Assembly: GCA_017449785.1 (NCBI GenBank)
Contig: JAFTFA010000186.1
Coordinates: forward strand, 1-40,639
Source of the DNA: Muribaculaceae bacterium
Lineage (GTDB): Bacteria > Bacteroidota > Bacteroidia > Bacteroidales > Muribaculaceae
DNA length: 40,639 bases
Direction of reading: 5' to 3'
The notes under the pieces are model-generated. The model did no database searches and was not told where the DNA came from. It was given only the letters and a program-made list of their open reading frames with translations. Within the stretch, counting starts at the first letter, position 1. Each line of letters opens with the position of its first letter. Below, one piece after another: positions 34,157-40,639 of the stretch. The position numbers and the translations under genes were made by a program.

Positions 34157-34185
34157 AAATCGGGAAAGGTATTTTTCCCCGATTT
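34157..34185. repeat. Imperfect inverted repeat upstream of lysA
   Basis: AAATCGGGAAA (34157-34167) pairs with TTT, a bulged C, and CCCGATTT (ending at 34185) around a short loop. It lies upstream of the expected lysA transcription start, so it is more likely a DNA element than a leader RNA structure. Confidence 0.45.
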
Positions 34186-34263
34186 CTGCTGCCTGAAAGT
34201 GCCGAAACCTCAATATTAACAGATTTTATAGATTGTAAATACTTTTTTAATGGATTTTTTCTA

Positions 34264-34271
34264 TAATTTTG
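34264..34271 (+). promoter_or_regulatory. -7 promoter box for lysA
   Basis: TAATTTTG (34264-34271) followed by C. The -33 position holds only a T-run. The implied leader is about 40 bases. Confidence 0.45.
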
Positions 34272-34318
34272 CAACATCATTCATGCGACCCTCTTTATAA
34301 CCATCTTTCAACATCATT

Positions 34319-35494
34319 ATGATCACCAGAAAAGAATCAACATTCAACTGCCAACTGCCCGTCGATGAATTGAACCGCGAGGCGACTCCATTCTACTACT
34401 ATGACATGGATGTCCTGCACGCGACACTCGGTGCCATCAAGCAAGAGACCGAGGGGTGGCCCTATGTCGTGCAATATGCCATCAAGGCAAATGGCAATCC
34501 ACTTATTCTCAAAGAGATAGCATCCAGTGGACTGGGCAGTGACCTGGTGAGCGGAGGAGAGATCCTGGCGGCACTGGAAGCCGGGTTCCAGGCCCAGGAG
34601 ATGAGCTACTCGGGCGTCGGCAAGACCGACCGCGAGATCAAGCTGGGCCTGGAGAAAGAGATCGGCTGCTTCAATGTAGAATCCATCCCCGAGCTGGAGG
34701 TCATCAACCAGCTGGCCGGGGAGGCCGGCAAGACGGCGCGCATCGCCATCCGCGTCAATCCCGACATCGACGCCCACACCCACAAGTACATCACTACCGG
34801 CACAGCCGACAACAAGTTCGGGATTCCTGTCGAGGCCCTGGAAAGTGTTTTCAATCAGGCAATAGCCATGCCCAACATCGACTTGCGGGGCCTGCACTTC
34901 CACATCGGGTCGCAGATCACGACCATGCGCCCCTACGTCATGCTGTGCGAGAGAATCAACCAGCTGCAGGACGACTATGAGGCACGGGGAATCGGCTTTG
35001 ACATCATCAACGTGGGCGGCGGCCTGGGCATCGACTACACACATCCCGACGACTGCCCGGTGCCCGATTTCAAGCAATACTTTGACGTGTTCAAGCAGCA
35101 CCTCGAGCTGAGGCCCAACCAGCAGCTGCACTTTGAGCTGGGACGAGCCATCGTGGGACAATGCGGCACGCTCATCAGCCGTGTCACCTATGTCAAGGAG
35201 AACCGCAACAAGAAATTCGTCATCCTGGACGCAGGCATGACCGACCTGATCAGGCCGGCACTCTACGGCGCCCGCCACGAGGTGCAGAACCTCACGTCGG
35301 TCGAGGACGGGCGCGAGCACTATGACATCGTCGGTCCCGTCTGCGAGTCAAGCGACGTGTTTGCCAGCGACTGTGTGCTCCCCGTCACGCGCCGCGGCGA
35401 CCTCATCGCCATCCGCTCGGCAGGCGCCTATGGCGAGTCGATGGCATCAAGATATAACATGAGAGAACTGCCGCGCAGCCATTTCAGCCACTGA
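34319..35494 (+). CDS. lysA: Diaminopimelate decarboxylase
   Basis: 391 residues, a fold type III PLP enzyme. The PLP lysine is Lys56 in VQYAIKANGNPLIL; other marks are SGGEILAALEAGF, HFHIGSQITTMRPY, NVGGGLGIDY, and the C-terminal GPVCESSDVFASD with the catalytic cysteine. It decarboxylates meso-diaminopimelate to L-lysine, the last step of lysine synthesis. It is divergent from the dcw operon, with a 398-base control region between, so diaminopimelate use for wall and for lysine could be co-regulated there. Length is normal. In Bacteroidota lysA is often fused to or followed by an aspartate kinase; here it stands alone. Confidence 0.93.
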   Translation: MITRKESTFNCQLPVDELNREATPFYYYDMDVLHATLGAIKQETEGWPYVVQYAIKANGNPLILKEIASSGLGSDLVSGGEILAALEAGFQAQEMSYSGVGKTDREIKLGLEKEIGCFNVESIPELEVINQLAGEAGKTARIAIRVNPDIDAHTHKYITTGTADNKFGIPVEALESVFNQAIAMPNIDLRGLHFHIGSQITTMRPYVMLCERINQLQDDYEARGIGFDIINVGGGLGIDYTHPDDCPVPDFKQYFDVFKQHLELRPNQQLHFELGRAIVGQCGTLISRVTYVKENRNKKFVILDAGMTDLIRPALYGARHEVQNLTSVEDGREHYDIVGPVCESSDVFASDCVLPVTRRGDLIAIRSAGAYGESMASRYNMRELPRSHFSH

Positions 35495-35638
35495 TCCGCA
35501 GGGCTCCAACAGGGTACACAAAATTTCTTTTTATGTGCCGAAAACCACTATCTAATTATCACACAATCACTTAGAGAAAAGTTATTAAAAAAAGCAAAAA
35601 AATATTTACTGAATTCTATAGCCTAATTAAAAAAAATG

Positions 35639-35659
35639 GTTACATTTGCAATTGGTAAC
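35639..35659 (+). promoter_or_regulatory. -7 box and inverted repeat at the Lrp-family gene
   Basis: TACATTTG (35641-35648) fits the -7 consensus. It is enclosed by a 5-base inverted repeat, GTTAC (35639-35643) and GTAAC (35655-35659), centred on the box with TTGCAA in the middle. An operator for autoregulation is possible. Confidence 0.4.
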
Positions 35660-35672
35660 TAAAATATTACTC

Positions 35673-36134
35673 ATGGAAAAGATTGATACTCTAGACAAAA
35701 AGATCCTGGAAATTGTGATGAATAACGCCCGCATCCCCAGCAAGGATGTGGCGCAGGTGTGTGGTGTATCACGCGCTGCCGTGCACCAGCGCATCCAGCG
35801 GCTCATCGACGACGGCGTCATCACCGGGTCGGGCTACAATGTAAATCCCAAGCTGCTGGGCTATTCCACCTGTACTTTTATCGGCTTGACGCTCGAGCGC
35901 GGCTCGATGTACCGCACGGTTGTCCCCGAGCTGCTCAAGATCAAGGAGGTTGTGGAGTGCCACTTCACTACTGGCCACTACACCATGATGATCAAGGTCT
36001 ATGCCCGCGACAACGAGCACCTGATGTCACTGGTCAATGACCGCATCCAGCACATCGAGGGCGTCGCCGCTACCGAGACGCTCATCTCGCTGGAACAAAG
36101 CATTAGCCGCACGCTTCCCATCTACTTCGACTAG
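35673..36134 (+). CDS. Lrp/AsnC-family transcriptional regulator
   Basis: 153 residues from ATG 35673 (MEKIDTLDKKILEIVMNNAR); the ATG at 35646 lies inside the promoter and is rejected. The N-terminal winged HTH is clear (SKDVAQVCGVSRAAVHQRIQRLIDDGVITGSGYNVNPKLLG), followed by the RAM/AsnC effector domain (CTFIGLTLERGSM..., VVECHFTTGHYTMMIKVYARD). Such proteins bind amino acids as octamers or dimers and control amino-acid metabolism. Its place after lysA is suggestive, but 178 bases with a promoter separate them, so it is a unit of its own, ended by a hairpin and T-run. Confidence 0.93.
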   Translation: MEKIDTLDKKILEIVMNNARIPSKDVAQVCGVSRAAVHQRIQRLIDDGVITGSGYNVNPKLLGYSTCTFIGLTLERGSMYRTVVPELLKIKEVVECHFTTGHYTMMIKVYARDNEHLMSLVNDRIQHIEGVAATETLISLEQSISRTLPIYFD

Positions 36135-36135
36135 T

Positions 36136-36172
36136 TCCCCGGCTAGACACACGCCCGGGACACCGATTTTTT
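36136..36172 (+). terminator. Rho-independent terminator after the Lrp-family gene
   Basis: TCCCCGGC (36136-36143) pairs with GCCCGGGA (36153-36160) with one mismatch around a 9-base loop, followed by six T residues at 36167-36172. Confidence 0.7.
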
Positions 36173-36249
36173 CCCATCTACCACCCGCAGCGCCATGACC
36201 AATGGTGCTCATTTCCATGACAGAATTCCCGATATTGATTTTTTATTTG

Positions 36250-36257
36250 TAACTTTG
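36250..36257 (+). promoter_or_regulatory. -7 promoter box for the GDP-mannose gene
   Basis: TAACTTTG (36250-36257) fits the consensus; the leader to the ATG at 36300 would be about 35-40 bases. No -33 box at normal spacing. Confidence 0.45.
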
Positions 36258-36299
36258 TCGGCTACAAATGAGAATTGACTTAACACAACCTTTTTCATC

Positions 36300-37391
36300 A
36301 TGGCTATCACAATAGACAATAACCGCTACTGCGTCATCATGTGCGGTGGCGTGGGCAGCCGCTTCTGGCCGTTCTCCAAGGCCGCCAAGCCCAAACAGTT
36401 CATCGACTTCTTCGGCACAGGGCGATCACTGCTACAGACGGCATTTGACCGCATCAACGGCATAGTGCCTGTCGAGAACATCATCCTGATTACCAATGAG
36501 AACTACGAGCCGCTCATCAAGGAGCAGTTGCCCGAAATCGCCGACAGCCAGATCCTTCTTGAGCCCGCACGCCGCAACACCGCGCCGTGCATCGCGTGGG
36601 CAGCCCATCACATTAAGGCCATCAACCCCGAGGCCAAGATGATGGTCGCTCCCAGCGACCACCTCATTATTAATGTAGACAAGTTCAGGCAGAGCGTCAC
36701 CAGCGCCTTTGACTTCATCGACAAGCATGACGCCCTGGTCACGATGGGCATCAAGCCGAGCCGCCCCGAGACCGGATATGGTTACATCCAGGTGGGCGAG
36801 CCCGTGCAGGGCGAGTTCTCGACCGTGAAAACCTTTACCGAGAAGCCCAACGAGGACCTGGCACGCGTCTTTCTGGAGTCGGGCGAGTTCTTCTGGAACT
36901 CGGGAATGTTCTTCTGGAGCGCCGACAGCATACTCAACGCCCTCAACAACCATGCGCCTGAGGTCAATGCGGTCTTTGAGCAGGGCAAAGAATACTTCGG
37001 CACCGCCCAGGAGAGAAAATATATCGAGGACAACTTCGAGGCCTGCCCCAGCATCAGCATCGACTTCGCCGTCATGGAGAAGGCCCCCAACGTGTATGTC
37101 GAGACGGTGGACTTCGGCTGGAACGACCTGGGCACCTGGCGCTCGCTGTATGACCACTCGCCCAAGAACAAGGACGGCAATGTCACCCAGAACTGCAAGG
37201 CGCTCATGTACAACAGCCACAACAACATCGTCGCCGTCAAGGGCGACAAGCTGGTCGTCATGTCGGGCCTGGAAGGCTATATCGTCGCCGATGTTGACGA
37301 CGCACTCCTCATCGTCCCCCTTGAGGAGGAACAGAAGATCAAGAACTATGTCAACGACGTGAAGGCCAAGTTTGGCGACAAGTACCTCTAG
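36300..37391 (+). CDS. manC: Mannose-1-phosphate guanylyltransferase
   Basis: 363 residues, nucleotidyltransferase fold only. The GTP-binding signature CGGVGSRFWPFSKAAKPKQF is at residues 15-34, followed by LLEPARRNTAPCIAWAA, APSDHLI, TGYGYIQVGEP and VKTFTEKPNE. It makes GDP-mannose from mannose-1-phosphate and GTP for glycan and glycolipid synthesis. It lacks the C-terminal cupin isomerase domain of bifunctional ManC/AlgA enzymes, which is normal for the short Bacteroidota form. It stands alone between two terminators. Confidence 0.93.
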   Translation: MAITIDNNRYCVIMCGGVGSRFWPFSKAAKPKQFIDFFGTGRSLLQTAFDRINGIVPVENIILITNENYEPLIKEQLPEIADSQILLEPARRNTAPCIAWAAHHIKAINPEAKMMVAPSDHLIINVDKFRQSVTSAFDFIDKHDALVTMGIKPSRPETGYGYIQVGEPVQGEFSTVKTFTEKPNEDLARVFLESGEFFWNSGMFFWSADSILNALNNHAPEVNAVFEQGKEYFGTAQERKYIEDNFEACPSISIDFAVMEKAPNVYVETVDFGWNDLGTWRSLYDHSPKNKDGNVTQNCKALMYNSHNNIVAVKGDKLVVMSGLEGYIVADVDDALLIVPLEEEQKIKNYVNDVKAKFGDKYL

Positions 37392-37450
37392 AGACTTGAC
37401 AGTCAATGGAGAACGGTCACCCGTCGTCCCCACTCCACCCCTATAACGGA

Positions 37451-37487
37451 CCCACGGGGCTCCTGCCGATGGCAGGGGTCCCGTGGG
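37451..37487. terminator. Strong bidirectional hairpin terminator
   Basis: A 17-base stem (37451-37467 with 37471-37487, two G-U type pairs, otherwise perfect) encloses a 3-base loop. It lies between the converging manC and ssb genes. The T-tract is weak on both strands, but the stem is very GC-rich. Confidence 0.75.
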
Positions 37488-37525
37488 CGTTTACCAGTGT
37501 CGGATAGAACAAGCTATCAGACGTG

Positions 37526-37888
37526 TCACTGCTGCGGCTGGGCACCGTCCTCGCGGGGACGAGCCAGCAGTTCAAAGGTATCTACATAGATTTCGGTAGT
37601 GTAACGCTTGATCTGGTTGCGGTCCTCCCAGGCACGGGTGCGCAGGCGGCCTTCCAGATAGATCTGGGTGCCCTTGCGGATGTAGCGCTCGGCCACCTCG
37701 GCATTCTTGCCCCACATCACGATGTTGTGCCACTCGGTGCGCTCGGGCACCTGAACACCGTTGGCGTTGGTATAAGCGCGGTCGGTAGTAGCCAAAGTGA
37801 ACGAAGCGACGGGCTGATTCTGTGCCACATAACGCACATCGGGGTCCTTGCCCACACGACCCAACAGAATGACTTTATTGACTGACAT
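37526..37888 (-). CDS. ssb: Single-stranded DNA-binding protein, short form
   Basis: 120 residues forming just the OB-fold: MSVNKVILLGRVGKDPDVRYV, SFTLATTDRAYTNANG, TEWHNIVMWGKNAEVAERYIRKGTQIYLEGRL, and YTTEIYVDTFELL. It binds ssDNA during replication, repair or recombination. The C-terminus ends ARPREDGAQPQQ, without the acidic DDDxPF tip through which standard SSB recruits partner proteins. It may therefore be a secondary SSB. It is 66 bases downstream of the argC-like gene on the same strand with no promoter box found, so read-through is possible. Confidence 0.93.
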   Translation of the reverse strand: MSVNKVILLGRVGKDPDVRYVAQNQPVASFTLATTDRAYTNANGVQVPERTEWHNIVMWGKNAEVAERYIRKGTQIYLEGRLRTRAWEDRNQIKRYTTEIYVDTFELLARPREDGAQPQQ

Positions 37889-37954
37889 GATTAGTAGTGC
37901 TTTAGTTGATGTTTATGTGATAATATGATATAAAAGATGTGATTAATTCCATTG

Positions 37955-38911
37955 TCAACAACCGGTTCCCTTCAAGGCCAGCCCCACGCGCTCATGCAGG
38001 CCGAACAGCAGGTTCATCGCGTGCACTGCGGTGCCGGCACTGCCCTTGAGCAAGACGTCCATCACGGCATGCACCGTGAGGTCGCCCGTGTGGTCACCCT
38101 TGTCGAGACGGATGAGGCACTTGTTGGTATTCTCGACGTCGGCAGCAACGATGGGACGGTCAACCAGGAAGACGAAGTTGTGGTCGTCGTAGTATTGCTC
38201 ATAGAGCTGACGGACCATCTCGTCGTCAACGCCACACTTGAAGCGTGCCGCCACAGCCAGGGCGCGCCGCTCGGCCAGCCGACTGATGGTCAGCTCGACC
38301 GGCTGGTTGAAACTCGACTGGCACTGCCCCAGCGCCATGACCACCTCGCGCTGCTGCTCCATCGCCCACTCGTCGGCCGTCAGGCCGTCAAGCGTCCTGC
38401 CATCGCTGGCCAAGGCCATCTCGCCCATCGCCACATGCAGGCTCAACGGGCTGTTGAGCAACAGGTTGCGAGCCATCGGCATCAAGGCAAGCAATGCCGC
38501 CGTCGCAGCATTGCCGGGCACGGTCACCCAATCAGTGTCATGGACGAGCACACGCCGTTGCATCTCGCTCAGGCCATATTTCCATGCCACGGCCTCGCCG
38601 TGGTCCAGATTGTGGCTGCCGCTCAGGTCTATCAGCTTCAAGCCATCGGGGACGGGATGCGATGCCATCCATGCCGACACGTCGGCACGACTGCCGCACA
38701 GGTACACCAGATTGACATCGGCCAGCGCCGGTTCATCAGCGACGACGAGGTCACACTCACCGATGATGCCAGGCACAATGCTGTCGAGACGCGTCCCGGC
38801 ATCACAGCCGCCAGTGGCCCACATCAACTCCACGTCGGGGTGGTTGATGAGGATGCGGACGAGTTCGGCGGCACTGAGATGGTCACAACCGACTATACCT
38901 ACTTTAATCAT
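37955..38911 (-). CDS. ArgC-like protein lacking the catalytic cysteine
   Basis: 318 residues from ATG 38911 (MIKVGIVGCDHLSAAELVRIL); another ATG lies six bases upstream. The ArgC framework is present: LINHPDVELMWAT, LKLIDLSGSHNL, PGNAATAALLALMP, and the C-terminal LLKGSAGTAVHAMNLLFGLHERVGL. ArgC reduces N-acetyl-glutamyl-phosphate in arginine synthesis using a cysteine in the motif PGCY; here that residue is Asn134 (PGNAA, codon AAT). The NADP-binding GASGYTG-type loop is also replaced, by GCDHLSA. The gene overlaps the end of argR by eight bases. It is either a pseudo-enzyme with another role or a decayed argC still under an intact frame. I leave the symbol empty because activity is doubtful. 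Confidence 0.85.
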   Translation of the reverse strand: MIKVGIVGCDHLSAAELVRILINHPDVELMWATGGCDAGTRLDSIVPGIIGECDLVVADEPALADVNLVYLCGSRADVSAWMASHPVPDGLKLIDLSGSHNLDHGEAVAWKYGLSEMQRRVLVHDTDWVTVPGNAATAALLALMPMARNLLLNSPLSLHVAMGEMALASDGRTLDGLTADEWAMEQQREVVMALGQCQSSFNQPVELTISRLAERRALAVAARFKCGVDDEMVRQLYEQYYDDHNFVFLVDRPIVAADVENTNKCLIRLDKGDHTGDLTVHAVMDVLLKGSAGTAVHAMNLLFGLHERVGLALKGTGC

Positions 38912-39479
38912 CAGCAACGTCCGGCTGCTGCGGAGCTGTCACGGTAAAGTGGGAATTCTTGGGCAGGAACTGCTCGAACACGGCCCGTGCCTGCTCGTGG
39001 GTCACGCCTTCGGCAAGAATGGCCACGACAGTGTCGGCTCCCGCGATGGTGCCCAGCACCTCGGGGGGACGGCTCATGTCTATATCATAGGCCAAGCCAG
39101 GGGCATAACCGTTGCGCGTCTTGATGACGGCCAGGTTGCCCGAGAACTGCAACGACACCAGGCCCACCTGCTTGGCGGCATGAGTGTCGGTCTGACGCAT
39201 GCTCAGCAGCCTGTCTTGCAGCTGGTTGGTATCGGGAATGATATACATGTAGGTATTGCGATCGGTGGCCACCTTAGAAATCTTCAAGGCCTTCAAGTCG
39301 CGCGACAACGTTGCCTGAGTCACATTGATGTTGTGCTCACGCAGCATGTCGGCCAACTCGCTCTGGCTGCCAATGCAATTTGTCTTGATCAGATCGGTGA
39401 TCAATTGTAAACGGTCACGTTTTCTTTTCACGAGTACTTTCTTTTTTCTTGGTTTCTTGGTTAATGTTGTTGTCTCCAT
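38904..39479 (-). CDS. argR: Arginine repressor
   Basis: 191 residues from ATG 39479 (METTTLTKKPRKKKVLVKRKRDRL); the frame further upstream lies across the promoter. After a basic N-terminal extension of about 20 residues comes the winged HTH (GSQSELADMLREHNINVTQATLSRDLKAL), then the C-terminal hexamerisation and arginine-binding core (NLAVIKTRNGYAPGLAYDI, EVLGTIAGADTVVAILAEG). ArgR represses arginine genes with arginine as co-repressor. It is ~35 residues longer than the typical 156. It is first in an operon with the argC-like gene, and an inverted repeat overlaps the -33 region of its promoter. Confidence 0.94.
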   Translation of the reverse strand: METTTLTKKPRKKKVLVKRKRDRLQLITDLIKTNCIGSQSELADMLREHNINVTQATLSRDLKALKISKVATDRNTYMYIIPDTNQLQDRLLSMRQTDTHAAKQVGLVSLQFSGNLAVIKTRNGYAPGLAYDIDMSRPPEVLGTIAGADTVVAILAEGVTHEQARAVFEQFLPKNSHFTVTAPQQPDVADD

Positions 39480-39510
39480 TGCATATATACTTAAAAATTG
39501 GTTACAGATG

Positions 39511-39539
39511 CAAAGGTAATTACTTTTTTGAGAATTCAA
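39511..39539 (-). promoter_or_regulatory. Promoter candidate for argR
   Basis: On the minus strand TTG (39539-39537) is followed after 18 bases by TACCTTTG (39518-39511). The implied leader is about 25-30 bases. The TTG forms part of one arm of the adjacent inverted repeat. Confidence 0.5.
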
Positions 39540-39556
39540 CACATATATATTGAATT
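39533..39556. promoter_or_regulatory. Inverted repeat overlapping the argR promoter, candidate operator
   Basis: AATTCAA (39533-39539) and TTGAATT (39550-39556) are perfect inverted arms around a 10-base AT-rich spacer. The half-site sequence resembles the TGAAT/ATTCA halves of ARG boxes but in the opposite orientation and spacing. It overlaps the -33 element, as expected for a repressor site. Confidence 0.5.
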
Positions 39557-39629
39557 TTTTCATAAACATTCCACTAACTACTGAATTTAAATAAGCTATT
39601 CATTATAATCAATAGTGTTGCATATCCCC

Positions 39630-39674
39630 AAAAACAAGCACACACATTATATATAAATATAACGCGTGCACTTG
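39630..39674 (-). terminator. Rho-independent terminator after the patatin-like gene
   Basis: An 18-base stem (39635-39652 with 39657-39674, four G-T pairs, no mismatches) encloses a TTAT loop and is followed on the minus strand by TTTTT (39634-39630). It lies about 40 bases past the stop at 39717. Confidence 0.85.
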
Positions 39675-39716
39675 CAGGATGAATTCTTTCAATACCTTCA
39701 ATGAAAAAACGAGGCC

Positions 39717-40639
39717 TCAACGGGGGTCGGCCTTGGGGACCATCCAGTGAGGATCCTGCTGGAATCGTTGCCAGGCGGCGACGAGTTGGGGCTTGCACGC
39801 GACAAGGAGGCGGTGACCAGCGGTGAGGTTGGTGGGGTCGGCCTCGATCTTCTCGATATAGTCAAGGAGGTTGAAGCAGATGTTGTATTGCCCAGCTGAC
39901 ATGAGGTCGGCAGGCATACCGGCCTGTTTCTCCTCGCTGGTGAACCACAAGGTAGTGCCCATGCCGGCTGCGCGGGCGCTGTTCTGCTGGATGGCCTCGC
40001 TGGGAACGAGATAGGCCGGGAGGGTGCCGTTCTTGTGCAAGGATTCCCATCGCTCGCCGGGACGCAGCTCATAGATGGTGCTCGTCACCGCACGGTTGTG
40101 CCACGCCTTGTCGCTGTAGATCGAGTCATAATTCATCTGGCGCAGGCGCTTGAGGAAGACCTCGCTGCTCATCATCACGACCGAGCGGGCACGGTTCATC
40201 ACCATCGCCTCGAGCGTAGCGAACTTGAGGTGGCTAACGAAGGCGGCCCTGTCACCGACAAAGGTCTTGCGGATGGCCGTGAACATATTGCTCTTGAACA
40301 GGGCTCCAGCGATGTTAGCCAGTGTCACGATGGCGAGAATGACCGACATCACGCCCAGCCAGAAGTGGCTGCCCAGCACCAGCGAGACGATAAACAAGGC
40401 GATCGCGACGGCCTCGCTGATCAAGCCGTAGTTGCGCAAGCGGCCGAGGGTCAACTTGCCGACGCCCTGCGGAATCATCTGCTTGCTGGGCTCATAGCCG
40501 TCCATGTAGGGACTCGACACGTCGCTGACGATAATGAGGTCCAATGCCTTGTCGGTGCGGGTCTTGTCGGCACGGTACTTGCTCATGCGCTGCTCGGCCA
40601 GCAGGACGGGTTCAATGCCCTGATTGTCGGACACGCCCC
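39717..40639 (-). CDS. Patatin-like phospholipase, C-terminal part (cut by window edge)
   Basis: The frame is open at the right edge; about 307 residues are visible. The first complete codons read G-V-S-D-N-Q-G-I-E-P-V-L-L-A-E-Q, and the preceding partial codon (NGG) allows the patatin DGG motif (D-G-G-V-x-D-N-Q-G-I), whose aspartate is the catalytic acid. The region DKALDLIIVSDVSSPYMDGYE also fits patatin-like proteins of Bacteroidota. Two membrane helices follow (about residues 75-95 and 98-115 of the visible part), then a soluble C-terminal domain. The family hydrolyses acyl esters of lipids; the serine GXSXG motif would lie outside the window. The GTG at 40632-40634 is internal, not a start. 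Confidence 0.75.
   Translation of the reverse strand, partial: GVSDNQGIEPVLLAEQRMSKYRADKTRTDKALDLIIVSDVSSPYMDGYEPSKQMIPQGVGKLTLGRLRNYGLISEAVAIALFIVSLVLGSHFWLGVMSVILAIVTLANIAGALFKSNMFTAIRKTFVGDRAAFVSHLKFATLEAMVMNRARSVVMMSSEVFLKRLRQMNYDSIYSDKAWHNRAVTSTIYELRPGERWESLHKNGTLPAYLVPSEAIQQNSARAAGMGTTLWFTSEEKQAGMPADLMSAGQYNICFNLLDYIEKIEADPTNLTAGHRLLVACKPQLVAAWQRFQQDPHWMVPKADPR

Larger units (their letters stand above)
33921..34318. other. 398-base divergent intergenic region between rsmH and lysA
   Basis: No plausible gene is present. It contains, from left to right, the rsmH promoter boxes, a second -7-like box on the minus strand (TAAATTTG, 34026-34019), a perfect 22-base palindrome (34045-34066), an imperfect hairpin (34157-34185) and the lysA -7 box. 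The sequence is AT-rich in contrast to the flanking genes. Confidence 0.8.

Noticed and set aside
34272..34318. Lysine riboswitch in the lysA leader
   Set aside because: The predicted leader is only about 40 bases, far too short for the lysine aptamer, and no conserved core is visible upstream.
39523..39566. Canonical ARG box (TGAAT-N4-ATTCA) at argR
   Set aside because: The half-sites present are in the opposite orientation with a 10-base spacer; neither neighbouring sequence completes a canonical box.
40632..40634. GTG as the start codon of the right-edge gene
   Set aside because: The codons around it fit the patatin DGGVxDNQGI motif, so the gene continues beyond the window.
1..40639. CRISPR arrays, tRNA or rRNA genes
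   Set aside because: No direct repeats of 25-40 bases with regular spacers, no cloverleaf with TTCGA-type arms in the intergenic regions, and no rRNA signature were found by reading; a covariance-model search would settle it.

Overview
The window looks like a chromosomal segment of a GC-rich member of the order Bacteroidales (phylum Bacteroidota; my guess is Muribaculaceae or a close relative). The reasons are the division/cell-wall gene order, a PorZ-like type IX secretion component, a DUF1343 lipoprotein beside a sodium:solute symporter, a lysyl-tRNA synthetase with the long C-terminal extension I associate with this phylum, and repeated promoter boxes of the Bacteroidetes form TAnnTTTG (-7), sometimes with TTG or TTTG about 20 bases upstream. 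No RNA genes, CRISPR arrays, transposases or phage genes are visible.

Layout, left to right. (1) 1-3948, minus strand: a DUF1343/NamZ-like lipoprotein, an SSS-family symporter, a WYL-domain regulator and the start of a DUF1016/YhcG-type nuclease that runs off the left edge. (2) 4087-5808, plus strand: a polytopic DUF6056-like membrane protein. (3) 5783-6095: a non-coding nest of inverted and short-period repeats. (4) 6128-11567, minus strand: a PorZ-like protein, then a three-gene O-acetylation cassette (MBOAT acyltransferase, AlgX/DHHW-like SGNH protein, small anchored protein). (5) 11757-15918: lysS and dapF on the minus strand, and a divergent PatB/MalY-type aminotransferase. (6) 15927-16964: an acyltransferase-3 membrane protein. 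(7) 17085-33920, minus strand: the dcw cluster rsmH-ftsL-ftsI-murE-mraY-murD-ftsW-murG-murC-ftsQ-ftsA-ftsZ, with serS as the last gene before a strong terminator. (8) 34319-37391, plus strand: lysA, an Lrp/AsnC regulator and a mannose-1-phosphate guanylyltransferase. (9) 37526-40639, minus strand: ssb, an argC-like gene, argR, and the 3' part of a patatin-like phospholipase gene cut by the right edge.

The common theme is the envelope. dapF and lysA handle meso-diaminopimelate, which MurE adds to the peptidoglycan stem. The dcw products make lipid II and build the septum. NamZ and the symporter plausibly recycle wall sugars, and the MBOAT cassette and the acyltransferase-3 protein plausibly acylate a surface glycan.

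The observations most worth a second look are an ArgC homologue whose catalytic cysteine is replaced by asparagine, in an operon with argR; a promoter with consensus boxes and spacing inside the 3' end of murC, ahead of ftsQAZ; the absence of mraZ in front of rsmH, with a perfect 22-base palindrome in its place; and strictly periodic 7-, 8- and 9-base repeat arrays between the genes of the 2.6-9.2 kb region, one of which supplies the stop codon of its neighbour.
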